Positions 19,080 to 26,902 of a DNA stretch of 33,605 nt are shown here, in pieces (the first letter of the stretch is position 1; the number at the start of each line of letters is the position of its first letter). Both the position numbers and the translations under genes were made by a program. A model generated the notes under the pieces. The model was not told the origin of the DNA and ran no database searches. It worked only from the letters and a program-made list of their open reading frames with translations. The DNA lies in assembly GCA_020250445.1 (NCBI GenBank), contig JADCEF010000122.1, positions 1 to 33,605 of the forward strand, written 5' to 3'. Origin of the DNA: Rhodobacter sp. (lineage in GTDB: Bacteria; Pseudomonadota; Alphaproteobacteria; Rhodobacterales; Rhodobacteraceae).

Positions 19080-20873
19080 CTAATCTGCGGGGTGCAACTG
19101 ACTTGCGGCAACGTCCCATGGGGGCCGTCTGCGCGGCGGAACGGCCGGAACATAAGGCGCATCAAGGGAAAGATTGGGCGAATAATGGGGATCGGCAGCG
19201 AACAGATCCGGATGCAGGGCCCGTGCACGGGCCGCTTCGTCTGCTTCGCGGCGCTGTTTTTCCGGGTTGTCCAGATTTCCGCGCGTTCTGCTTTCAAGAT
19301 GAAAGAACAAGGGTTCCGCCACATAAAGGTTGCGATACCCCTTTTTCATCAGGTCGGCGCAAAGGACCATATCGTTATAGGCCACGGGAAAGTCCTCGTC
19401 GAAGCCTCCGACAGCCTCAAACGCCGCCCTGCGCAGGGCAAGGCAGGCCCCGGTAACGCCGGACACCTCGTGCGGGACAGCGGCAAGCCCCTGATAGCCG
19501 CCCGCATCCGCAGGCAACCCCACATGGACATGGACCGCGCGGCCATAAAGCCCAAAGACCAGACCGGCATGCTGCACCCTGCCGTCGGCGTAAAGAAGTT
19601 TGGGCCCGACCGCACCTGCCCCGGGAAGCCAGGCAAAGGCCGAAAGCACGCGAAGCCAGTCGGGGCGCAGCGCCAGAGTGTCATTGTTCAGAAAGACCAG
19701 CAGGTCACCCTTTGCCAGGGATACGGCGCGGTTGTTGAGCGCTGCAAAGTTGAAAGGGCGGGGATCGCGCAGCACACGCACAGACCCCGCAGCCTCTGCA
19801 CGCTCAAGGCCGGCAAGGCAGGCCGGGTCAGAAGACCCGTTGTCCACGACGATGATCTCGCGCTGTGCGACGGGCCAGTCCGTCTGACCAAGCGATTCCA
19901 GGCAGGGCCCCAGCAAATCCCACCCGTCCCGGGTCGGAATGATGATGCTGACAATCGGCAGGGGATCGGGAAGCGGCGGCCTGATCTGTCGTCGTGGCAG
20001 GACAGCGCGTTCGAAACGAAAGGCCACAACATGCGGGCAATGCAGGACTTCGTCGCGCGACACATCCGACAGGACAGTCATCAGCGGGTCATCAGGTTCC
20101 GTGTTGTCCCCGCGCAGGCTGGCCCGGATCGCTTGCGGGTTGCGCAAGCGGTCAAGCCTCAGGGCGGTCATCGGACCGGGCAGCATGCCCTGGGCGGCCA
20201 GAAGCGGATCAAAACCGGGCTTGAACCAGGGATCGGACACCTGCCCGTGGCGGTCGATCGCCATGTCATCGCCAAAAGCGAGCACAGCGCCGGTCTGCCT
20301 GCAAAGCGCATCAAGCAGAAGGTGCAGTCCGTGCCTGCGCGGAAGTGTGCGCGGATCAAGCAGGATGATCCGGTCAGGGGCATCGTCCGGCATGGCGCCC
20401 GGCCAGTACGCCTTTGCCTTTTGCCGGACCGCATCCGGCACGTCTGGCGTAAAACGCGGCACCACCGTCAGGTTCGCGGCGGTCTGCAGTCCGCCGCATA
20501 GTTGCAGGCGATCCAGAAAGGCAAGGTCAGTCTGGCTATCGACGTGAAGCAGAACGAGCACGCCCTGCGCCTGCGGCGGATGATCTGCGCCCGGCCACAA
20601 GGGCCAACCTGCCGGTGGCGTGTCGTATCGGGCAAGCCAAAGCTTCCACCAGGGTGCCCTGATCGCGACACCAAGCCTTGGCGGCAGGACAGGCCGCGTT
20701 GCCCCGTTCTTTCGCAACAGCAGCTTGCGCAAGGGCTGGCGAAGATCGCCGTCCGATCTGCGGAATGCCAGGGCAAATGCCACGGGCCGAAGCGCGCCGT
20801 CCTGACGCACAAACAGGCGTTCCAGCATTGACAGGCCAAGGCGCAGGGGCAAGGCAGGCTGGCGGAGTGTCAC
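19080..20873 (-). CDS. Family 2 glycosyltransferase, large two-domain type
   Basis: A protein of about 597 residues. The N-terminal part (about 100-295) looks like a partial GT-A domain with FGDDMAIDRHGQ...FKPGFDPLLAAQ, as in multi-domain O-antigen transferases. A full GT2 domain follows at about 306-530: VSIIIPTRDGW, IIVVDNGSSD, FLNNDT as the DxD-equivalent, and GGFDEDFPVAYNDMVLC. It probably adds a sugar to a surface polysaccharide or glycan at the cytoplasmic membrane face; donor and acceptor are unknown. I placed the start at the GTG at 20873, which overlaps the upstream gene stop as GTGA and has GGGGTG nearby. An in-frame GTG 6 nt further upstream is an alternative. Confidence 0.85.
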   Translation of the reverse strand: MTLRQPALPLRLGLSMLERLFVRQDGALRPVAFALAFRRSDGDLRQPLRKLLLRKNGATRPVLPPRLGVAIRAPWWKLWLARYDTPPAGWPLWPGADHPPQAQGVLVLLHVDSQTDLAFLDRLQLCGGLQTAANLTVVPRFTPDVPDAVRQKAKAYWPGAMPDDAPDRIILLDPRTLPRRHGLHLLLDALCRQTGAVLAFGDDMAIDRHGQVSDPWFKPGFDPLLAAQGMLPGPMTALRLDRLRNPQAIRASLRGDNTEPDDPLMTVLSDVSRDEVLHCPHVVAFRFERAVLPRRQIRPPLPDPLPIVSIIIPTRDGWDLLGPCLESLGQTDWPVAQREIIVVDNGSSDPACLAGLERAEAAGSVRVLRDPRPFNFAALNNRAVSLAKGDLLVFLNNDTLALRPDWLRVLSAFAWLPGAGAVGPKLLYADGRVQHAGLVFGLYGRAVHVHVGLPADAGGYQGLAAVPHEVSGVTGACLALRRAAFEAVGGFDEDFPVAYNDMVLCADLMKKGYRNLYVAEPLFFHLESRTRGNLDNPEKQRREADEAARARALHPDLFAADPHYSPNLSLDAPYVPAVPPRRRPPWDVAASQLHPAD

Positions 20874-21706
20874 GGCCACACCCCGAAGCGGTGCCGCAGA
20901 TGCTCGACAGCCAGCCGGTTCGCCCCGTCGCGTCCGATGCCAAGTTCGACATGCGACGTCAGCGACCCGAGCCGGTCATAGGCCCCGTCTGCGAATACCG
21001 GCCTGGGCTGGGCGGTGACCCAGACCTTGACACCCTTCAGATAGGCCATTCCCGAAAGCCAGACGTCATCAACCGTCCAGACCACGTCGGGGATGGTCCA
21101 GGCCTGGTCAGGGAAGCTGTCGGCAGGCACCAGGGCACCCAGAAAGCCCTCAAAGACATCGGCATAACCGGACAAGGCATAAACCGCCCGTGACGGATGC
21201 ACGAGGCCGAGAGAGAGGAGTCGCTTCAGGCGATAGGCCGCAGACCGGCCGCGCCTTGCATCAAGAACGGCGCGCGGAAGTTCCGGCGCAATCCGGGCAA
21301 TTCCGACCTGCCCGTCAATGTTCCAGCCGCGTTCCGCGATGATGTCCAGGGGGCGCTCCCGGCGTGCCGTAACGAAACGTGAAATCCATCCCCGGTCCTG
21401 AATGCGGTCATCATCACACAGCAGAAGGTCCGTCTCCGTCCCCCGCCAGCGCGCAGCGGCAGGCAGCACTTTCGTGGCCGGACCAAGGTCATCATCGCAA
21501 TGGATCACGTCCACCCATTCGGGCAGGGGCGGCAACGACGGCACCGCGCCGGGAAAGCGGCGGTATGTTCTGGGCAGGTGCAGCTCTACCCGATCCGGCC
21601 GGACATCCTGCCGCATGACAGACGCCAGTTTGCGCGGAAGGTTCGGGAACCGGGGCGGGATCGCGGTCAGGGTCACGACAAGCTGTTTTCGTGGTCGGCG
21701 TGACAC
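20870..21706 (-). CDS. Glycosyltransferase, small GT-A-like
   Basis: A protein of about 278 residues with a GT-A-type N-terminus (VTLTAIPPRFPNLPRKLAS), a LLLCDDDRIQDRGWI segment carrying the acidic DDD metal-binding motif, and a later WTVDDVWLSG segment. Its exact sugar is unknown. The start is a judgement: the GTG at 21706 has GGAG 9 nt upstream and opens directly on the conserved region. Other in-frame options are the GTG at 21676 and an ATG at 21826 whose extra residues look non-coding. It is coupled to the larger glycosyltransferase by a GTGA overlap, so the two probably act on the same glycan. Confidence 0.72.
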   Translation of the reverse strand: MSRRPRKQLVVTLTAIPPRFPNLPRKLASVMRQDVRPDRVELHLPRTYRRFPGAVPSLPPLPEWVDVIHCDDDLGPATKVLPAAARWRGTETDLLLCDDDRIQDRGWISRFVTARRERPLDIIAERGWNIDGQVGIARIAPELPRAVLDARRGRSAAYRLKRLLSLGLVHPSRAVYALSGYADVFEGFLGALVPADSFPDQAWTIPDVVWTVDDVWLSGMAYLKGVKVWVTAQPRPVFADGAYDRLGSLTSHVELGIGRDGANRLAVEHLRHRFGVWP

Positions 21707-21793
21707 CGCAACAGGCTCCGCTCCGCAGGTCCCCACGGAAATGATGAATGCATGCCCCGTATATCCGGCGACAGGTTTGGCCGAAAGGGGCAG

Positions 21794-21817
21794 AGGTTGC
21801 GAATCAATGCACAACCT
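21794..21817. promoter_or_regulatory. 24-bp dyad between divergent glycosyltransferase and meh-mct units
   Basis: Arms AGGTTG (21794-21799) and CAACCT (21812-21817) are perfect inverted repeats separated by 12 nt, with further symmetric matches inside. The dyad lies 87 nt from the glycosyltransferase start and 223 nt from the meh start, in a 334-nt intergenic region that otherwise shows no gene. It may be an operator for a regulator encoded elsewhere. Confidence 0.35.
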
Positions 21818-22040
21818 ATGCCGCATACGCCTGCCGGACGATGCGCAGGAACACACCTTCGTCCCGTGCCGCCGTAGAGGGCCAGGGGCCGCCTTGACCG
21901 CCCCCCCGCGTCGTGTCGGGGTGCAACCTGGTCCTGACGGGCGGCAATCCCCGCCACCCTGCGCGGGGCCATTGACCTTGCCCTTGGCTGAAACCGCAAG
22001 CCGCAATAAAGCTGCGCAAAGAGGAGAGCAGGGAAAAGAC

Positions 22041-22871
22041 ATGTCCGAAGTGTTCGGGTCCTGGATCGGGCGGGTCGAGGAAGCCCATGACATCGTGACC
22101 GCCCGCCAGGTGCGGCAGATGGCAGCGACCCTGGATGTATCCGGCACTTTTGCCGACGGCGATCCGCTGCCTGTGCTGTGGCACTGGATGGGGTGGACAC
22201 CCGAAACCCCGATGGCAGACCTGGGGCCGGACGGTCACCCGGCCAGGGGCGGTTTTCTGCCGCCGGTGCCGCTGGAACGGCGCATGTGGGCGGGGGGGCG
22301 GCTGGCCTTTCTGGCCCCGCTGCGGATCGGTGAAACCCTGCACCGGAGGTCGGAAATCCTGAAGGTGGCCGAAAAGACCGGCACGACCGGGCGCATGGTC
22401 TTTGTCACGCTGCGGCACGAGGTGACAGGGCAGGCAGGGCTTGCGATCCGCGAAGAGCAGGACATCGTCTATATCGCGATGCCCGACCGCTTCACCCCGC
22501 CGCCGCCCGTTCCTGCCCCTGCCGCCGCGTGGCGGCGGGATGTGCCGCTGGATACCGTGCGGCTGTTCCGCTTTTCGGCGCTGACCTTCAACGCGCACCG
22601 CATCCATTTCGACCTGCCCTATGCGACGGCGGTCGAGAAATATCCGGGGCTGGTGGTGCATGGTCCGCTGCAGGCGATGCTGCTGATGCAGGCGGCGCGC
22701 GACCGGTCGCAGGGCGCGGTCCCGCGCGGCTACCGGTTTCGCGGCCTGCGCCCGCTGTTTCATTTCGATAAGCCAAGCCTGCAAGGCCAGGGGCTGGCGG
22801 CCGGGGCCGAGGCGCTGGCAACGGTCAACGGCGAAGGGCTGCTGTGCATGCAGGCCGAAATCGACTGGTAG
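22041..22871 (+). CDS. meh: 3-methylfumaryl-CoA (mesaconyl-C4-CoA) hydratase, HTD2/MaoC-like
   Basis: A 276-residue double-hot-dog hydratase. The N-terminal FAS1-like dehydratase part (about 15-145) contains RGGFLPPVPLERRMWAGG. The C-terminal MaoC-like half has the active-site signature FNAHRIHFD at 183-191 and VHGPL at 206-210. This combination matches the HTD2-type family that includes Meh of the 3-hydroxypropionate bicycle, which hydrates mesaconyl-C4-CoA to (S)-citramalyl-CoA. The assignment is strengthened by the neighbour 37 nt downstream, which looks like 2-methylfumaryl-CoA isomerase. The start at 22041 has GGAGAG and GGGAAAAG upstream. Alternative: a generic 3-hydroxyacyl-thioester dehydratase. 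Confidence 0.82.
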   Translation: MSEVFGSWIGRVEEAHDIVTARQVRQMAATLDVSGTFADGDPLPVLWHWMGWTPETPMADLGPDGHPARGGFLPPVPLERRMWAGGRLAFLAPLRIGETLHRRSEILKVAEKTGTTGRMVFVTLRHEVTGQAGLAIREEQDIVYIAMPDRFTPPPPVPAPAAAWRRDVPLDTVRLFRFSALTFNAHRIHFDLPYATAVEKYPGLVVHGPLQAMLLMQAARDRSQGAVPRGYRFRGLRPLFHFDKPSLQGQGLAAGAEALATVNGEGLLCMQAEIDW

Positions 22872-22908
22872 GGCGCGGCTTCTGCCGGGATCCGGGAAAG
22901 GACAGACT

Positions 22909-24120
22909 GTGGGCGTGCTGAAAGGAATGCGGGTGGTCGAAGGATCGGCCTTCGTCGCGGTGCCGCTGGCGGGCATGACGCTGGCCCAGATGGGGGCGGA
23001 CGTGATCCGGTTCGACCGCCTGCAAGGCGGTCTGGACGCGCGGCGCTGGCCGGTGACGGCCAGTGGTGCAAGCCTGTTCTGGGCCGGGATGAACAAGGGC
23101 AAACGGTCGCTGGCCGTGGATTTGGGACACCCCGAAGGGCAAGAGATTGTAACCGCCCTGATCTGCGCGCCGGGCGAAGATGCCGGGCTGTTCCTGACCA
23201 ATCTTCGCGCCCGCGGCTGGATGGATTATCCCGCCTTGCAGGCGCGCCGCGCCGATCTGATCATGGTCAGCCTGACGGGCACCCGGCGGGGCGAACCGGC
23301 GGTTGACTACACGGTCAACCCCGCTGTCGGCTTTCCGGTGGCCACCGGCGCGGAAGGTTCGACCGAACCCGTGGCCCATGTGCTGCCCGCCTGGGATTGC
23401 ATCGCCGGGCAGATGGTGGTCAGCGCCCTGCTGGCCGCAGAACGGCACCGGATGCGGTCAGGCCAGGGCCAGCTTGCCGAGTTGTCGCTGAAGGATGTGG
23501 CCGCAGCGATGATGGGTCATCTGGGCATCGTCGGCGAGGTGACGGTCAACGGGGTGGACCGGGCCAAGGCGGGCAATGCGCTTTACGGGGCTTACGGGCA
23601 GGATTTCACGCTTGCCTGCGGGCGCAGGGTGATGGTGATCGGCCTGACCGACCGGCAATGGCGCGGCCTGGTCAAGGTGCTGGGGCTGGGGCAGCAGATC
23701 GCCGGCCTGGGTGCCCGGATGGCTTTGGACCTGTCACAGGAAGGCGACCGCTGGGCAGCCCGGCACGAAATCAGCGCCCTGTTCCGCCCCTGGTTTGCGG
23801 CGCGGAGCCTGGCCGAGGTGGCACCCCTGTTTGATGCAGCCGAGCTGACGTGGTCGGTCTTTCGCAGCTTTGCCCAGGCGGTGGCGGAAGACCCCGATCT
23901 GTCGCCGGACAATCCCATGTACCAGATGCTGGATCAACCGGGCATCGGGCGCATGCCGGTCCCGGGATCGCCCGTCAGCTTTGGTGCCATCGACAGGATG
24001 GCCCCGTCCCCGGCACCGGTTCTGGGCGCGCATACCGAAGAAATCCTGTCCGAAGTTCTGGGTCTGGGGGCCGGGCAGATCGGGCGGCTGATGGACCTGG
24101 GCGTGGTCGCGGGCACCTGA
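22909..24120 (+). CDS. mct: 2-methylfumaryl-CoA isomerase (mesaconyl-CoA C1-C4 CoA transferase)
   Basis: A 403-residue family III CoA-transferase starting at a GTG with GGGAAAGGA 6 nt upstream. The N-terminus (GMRVVEGSAFVAVPLAGMTLAQ, residues 6-27) and the LFWAGMNKGKRSLAVDL segment near 56-71 match Mct as I recall it from Chloroflexus. Mct moves CoA within the molecule from C1 to C4 of mesaconate. Asp163 in PAWDC sits where the family's catalytic aspartate is expected. Together with meh it would convert mesaconyl-C1-CoA, an ethylmalonyl-CoA-pathway intermediate, to citramalyl-CoA. No lyase or mesaconyl-C1-CoA hydratase gene is in the window. A different family III CoA-transferase remains possible, but the N-terminal match is specific. 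Confidence 0.85.
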   Translation: MGVLKGMRVVEGSAFVAVPLAGMTLAQMGADVIRFDRLQGGLDARRWPVTASGASLFWAGMNKGKRSLAVDLGHPEGQEIVTALICAPGEDAGLFLTNLRARGWMDYPALQARRADLIMVSLTGTRRGEPAVDYTVNPAVGFPVATGAEGSTEPVAHVLPAWDCIAGQMVVSALLAAERHRMRSGQGQLAELSLKDVAAAMMGHLGIVGEVTVNGVDRAKAGNALYGAYGQDFTLACGRRVMVIGLTDRQWRGLVKVLGLGQQIAGLGARMALDLSQEGDRWAARHEISALFRPWFAARSLAEVAPLFDAAELTWSVFRSFAQAVAEDPDLSPDNPMYQMLDQPGIGRMPVPGSPVSFGAIDRMAPSPAPVLGAHTEEILSEVLGLGAGQIGRLMDLGVVAGT

Positions 24121-24658
24121 ATGTGCCAACGCCCTGGCCGGGTATTCCGTCCGGCCCCCCCCCGACCGGCCCGCGGCGCAGGGCGCGTGTTCAGACGTGC
24201 AGCCTTTCAGCCCGCCTGCCGGACCAGGCAGATGTCAGAGGGCATGGTGGAAAAATGTCGCCGCCGGCAAAGGCACGGGTCTGCAAACCGGCTGTTACCG
24301 ATGCAGCCGGTGCCCCTTGGCCAACTGTGCCGCCCGATGACAGCAAACAGGCCAGACGGGCGTGCAGGCATCACCTTCTGTCTTCCCCCGATCATGCCGA
24401 AAAGAAGAAAGGCATGGCGGGCAGCCTTGATCCGCAGGTCCCAAGACGGGCGGCACCGGTTCCGGGCCGGGCAAAGGTCCTTTCGGAACCGGCACCGCAC
24501 CCGGCCCCGCCGCCGCCAGGATCACGCCACCTGACGGCGGACAACCCGAAGACGCCCGCTGATGCTGTCCAGCGTCGCCCCGGCAGGGCCTTGGCGGTTC
24601 CGGGCGCAATCGCCCGGCGGGCCTGCGGCATCACGTTCGGGCAAACCGGTCAAACCGG
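24121..24658. other. Long intergenic region downstream of mct, no supported gene
   Basis: Just after the mct stop come a small hairpin (GGCAC / GTGCC around the stop) and a 6-bp GGCCGG / CCGGCC stem (24136-24141, 24151-24156), a possible mct terminator, followed by a run of nine C. The rest shows no conserved motif. Open frames here are Arg- and Pro-rich and lack ribosome-binding sites or family features. A small RNA or a decayed gene cannot be excluded. Confidence 0.5.
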
Positions 24659-24672
24659 ATGATCAGGATCAT
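24659..24672 (+). promoter_or_regulatory. FNR/CRP-family-like binding site upstream of usp
   Basis: ATGATCAGGATCAT is a perfect inverted repeat matching the FNR pattern TTGAT-N4-ATCAA at the inner TGAT-N4-ATCA, with only the outermost base of each half changed. Its centre is 24665.5. A TAGGGT hexamer at 24695-24700 is placed as a -10 box would be if the site were centred at -41.5 (class II activation). Universal stress genes under FnrL/FNR-type control are known in related bacteria. Confidence 0.5.
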
Positions 24673-24743
24673 TGTCGGGCCCTGTGGCGCAGGGTAGGGT
24701 GACGCCGTCAGGGCAGGGATTTCGTCAGTTGCAGGAGAAGACC

Positions 24744-25160
24744 ATGATCAAGAAGATAGTGTGCGGTGTCGATGGAACGGACCATTCGGAAGTGGCGCTT
24801 CTTGCGGCTGCGGAACTTGCCGCAAAGTTCGGGGCCGATCTGACGATCTGTCTTGTCAATGTCGTCTTCGGCAGATCTCCCCGCAGCCCCCATGTCCCGA
24901 CCTGGACAGACGCCGAGGCCCAGAAGATTCTGGATGACGCTTCGGCTTTCCTCACAGGCCATGGCCATCGCGCTGCAAAAGCCGTCGTGGTGAGCGACCG
25001 CGAGGCGTCATCAGGCCTGATCGACTTTGCCCTGGCGCACCAGATCGATCACATCGTGATCGGCACCGGCGACAAGCGCGGATTGTCCCGGCTTTTCCTG
25101 GGCTCTGTGGCCGCCGATGTGGCCGCGAGGGCCCCCTGCACGGTCATCATTGCCCGCTGA
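24744..25160 (+). CDS. Universal stress protein (UspA family)
   Basis: A 138-residue single-domain Usp. It begins with the strand KKIVCGVDGTDHSE and Asp10, and ends with the nucleotide-loop region IGTGDKRGLSRLFLGSVA and the final strand CTVIIAR. In the ATP-binding pattern Gx2Gx9G(S/T), the first and last glycines are present (Gly107, Gly120-Ser121), but the second is Asp110, so nucleotide binding may be altered. The start at 24744 has GGAGAAG 5 nt upstream; the longer in-frame extension runs back to the FNR-like site. It is monocistronic and convergent with the photolyase gene. Likely role: survival under low oxygen or energy stress, inferred from the upstream site. Confidence 0.9.
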   Translation: MIKKIVCGVDGTDHSEVALLAAAELAAKFGADLTICLVNVVFGRSPRSPHVPTWTDAEAQKILDDASAFLTGHGHRAAKAVVVSDREASSGLIDFALAHQIDHIVIGTGDKRGLSRLFLGSVAADVAARAPCTVIIAR

Positions 25161-25180
25161 CCGCAAGGTGGTGCCGGTCG

Positions 25181-25239
25181 TGCCGGACCATTCCGGCAGG
25201 CGGATCGCGGCAGTCGGGCTTCTGCGGCGGCAGCCGCCG
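25181..25239. terminator. Probable bidirectional terminator region between usp and photolyase
   Basis: Two stem-loops lie in the 126-nt convergent gap. Arms TGCCGGA / TCCGGCA surround CCAT (25181-25198), and arms CGGCGG / CCGCCG surround CAG (25225-25239). Neither has a T-run, which is common in high-GC genomes, so this is a positional inference. Confidence 0.4.
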
Positions 25240-25286
25240 GAACAAGGCCTGCAATCACCCCAAACCCCCGTCCTGTTGCCCGCAGG

Positions 25287-26810
25287 TCAAAGGTCCAGCG
25301 ACAGTTGACCGGCATCTGCCGTCTTCGCCCGCCTCGGCCCTGCGGCACGGTCATTGACAAAGCGCCCCGTGCCATCGGCCCGGCTGGCATGCGCCTTTGC
25401 CACGCGGGCTGCTTCGCGGGCGAAACCGGCATTGCGGCGCAGGCCCCAGACCGTGTCGCGCGCCATGCGGGCGGCGGCGGCCACATCGACCAGCGGTTCG
25501 GGATAGCGCCGCCCCAGCAGCCCGGCGGCCCCCGGCCACTTCCACGGTTCTTGCAGGAAGATGTCCGGCACCGGCGCAAGTTCGGGCACCCAGCGGCGGG
25601 TAAAGCTGCCCGCCGGGTCCTGATCCAGCCCCTGCTTGACCGGGTTGTAGATGCGGATCGTGTTGATGCCGGTGGTTCCCGACTGCATCTGCACCTGCGG
25701 CCAGTGGATGCCCGGCTCGTAATCGGTGAACAGCCGCGCCAGAACCGGCCCGGTCGCCCGCCAGTCCAGCCACAGGTGATACGAGGCGACCGCCATCACC
25801 ATGCTGCGCATCCGGAAATTCAGCCACCCCGTTGCCGTCAGATAGCGCATGCAGGCATCCACAAACGGCAGCCCGGTTTCGCCGCCCGTCCAGGCGGCAA
25901 GCCGCTGCGCATCCGCCTCGCGCGGGCGCAGCCCTTCGGTGGCGCGGTGCAGACAGCGGGTTTCGATATCCGGCTGGCTTTCCAGCTTCTGCATGAAATG
26001 GTCGCGCCAGGCGAGGCGGCTTTGAAAGCTTGCCAGACTGCCGCCCCAGCCGCCGCCGGGCCGTTCGGCCTGCCGGGCGGCGGTGGCCTGCGCCACCTCG
26101 CGCACCGACAGGCTGCCCAGCGCCAGATGCGGCGACAGCCGCGAACAGGCCCGCTCGGCCGTCAGGGGCGATGACATGGCGGCGCGGTAGGGCTGGCCCC
26201 GCGCGGTCAGGAAACTGTCGAGGGCGGCCAGGCCCCGCGCCCGCCCGCCCGCCTGCCGGTGCAGGCAGCGGTCATCGGCCAGCCGCAGCATCCGCGCAGT
26301 CGGGATCGCCCCCGGCTCTGCCCCCGGAACGCCGGTCAGCGCGGGCACCTTTTCTGTCGGACGCGCCATGAACCCATCGCGCAGGCCCGCCCAGCCATCG
26401 CGCCCCTTCAGGCGGCGCACCACGCCCGATTGCGGCAGTTCCACCCAGTCGATCCCGGCCCCGCGCGCCCAGGCCCGGACCCGGCGGTCACGCGCAAAGG
26501 TCCACAGGTTGCCCGTCTCCTCGTGGCTGATGATCCGGTCGATCCGCTGCGCGCGGCACAGGCCCGCCAACACCCCGACAGCATCGCCCACCCGCACCAC
26601 CAGCGGCGCACCAAGACCGGCCAGCGCAAGGCGCAGGTCCGTCAGACAGTCTTCGGCAAAAGCCCATTGGCGGGCCGATGTATCGGGAAGCGCCCAATAC
26701 TCGGGCTCCACAATATACACGGGCAGGACCGCACCCATCCCCGCCGCAAGGGCAAGGGCCGGATGGTCGGCCACCCGCAGATCGCGCTTGAACCAGACAA
26801 GAACATTCAT
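25287..26810 (-). CDS. phr: Cryptochrome/deoxyribodipyrimidine photolyase family protein
   Basis: A 507-residue flavoprotein. The N-terminal alpha/beta antenna domain (about 1-130) starts with VLVWFKRDLRVADHPAL. The all-helical FAD-binding domain (about 200-480) contains RLAWRDHFMQKL, GLPFVDACMRYL, TGWLNFRMRSMVM and the IRIYNPVKQGLDQDP stretch. It repairs UV photoproducts with light energy, or acts as a blue-light sensor. The absence of the usual FeS-BCP features at the N-terminus argues against a CryB/PhrB-type protein, and it does not look like Cry-DASH. The start at 26810 was chosen because it opens directly on the conserved antenna strand; no strong ribosome-binding site is visible. Divergent from pepN. 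Confidence 0.88.
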   Translation of the reverse strand: MNVLVWFKRDLRVADHPALALAAGMGAVLPVYIVEPEYWALPDTSARQWAFAEDCLTDLRLALAGLGAPLVVRVGDAVGVLAGLCRAQRIDRIISHEETGNLWTFARDRRVRAWARGAGIDWVELPQSGVVRRLKGRDGWAGLRDGFMARPTEKVPALTGVPGAEPGAIPTARMLRLADDRCLHRQAGGRARGLAALDSFLTARGQPYRAAMSSPLTAERACSRLSPHLALGSLSVREVAQATAARQAERPGGGWGGSLASFQSRLAWRDHFMQKLESQPDIETRCLHRATEGLRPREADAQRLAAWTGGETGLPFVDACMRYLTATGWLNFRMRSMVMAVASYHLWLDWRATGPVLARLFTDYEPGIHWPQVQMQSGTTGINTIRIYNPVKQGLDQDPAGSFTRRWVPELAPVPDIFLQEPWKWPGAAGLLGRRYPEPLVDVAAAARMARDTVWGLRRNAGFAREAARVAKAHASRADGTGRFVNDRAAGPRRAKTADAGQLSLDL

Positions 26811-26854
26811 CGAACAAAGATGTAGCAGCGGCGGAAGATTCGTAAAGGCCCCGC

Positions 26855-26882
26855 TTGCACGCAGCCCGGGCCTGGCTAGGGT
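26855..26882 (+). promoter_or_regulatory. Candidate pepN promoter
   Basis: TTGCAC (26855-26860) and TAGGGT (26877-26882) are 16 nt apart, about 20 nt before the pepN start. A perfect AGGAGG ribosome-binding site follows, 6 nt before the ATG. Box matches are moderate. Confidence 0.35.
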
Positions 26883-26902
26883 GTCAGGCTTAGGAGGCAC
26901 CG

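Noticed and set aside
24121-24534. A 137-codon plus-strand open frame directly after the mct stop
   Set aside because: Composition is Arg/Pro-rich as in non-coding high-GC frames. No motif was recognised and it has no ribosome-binding site.
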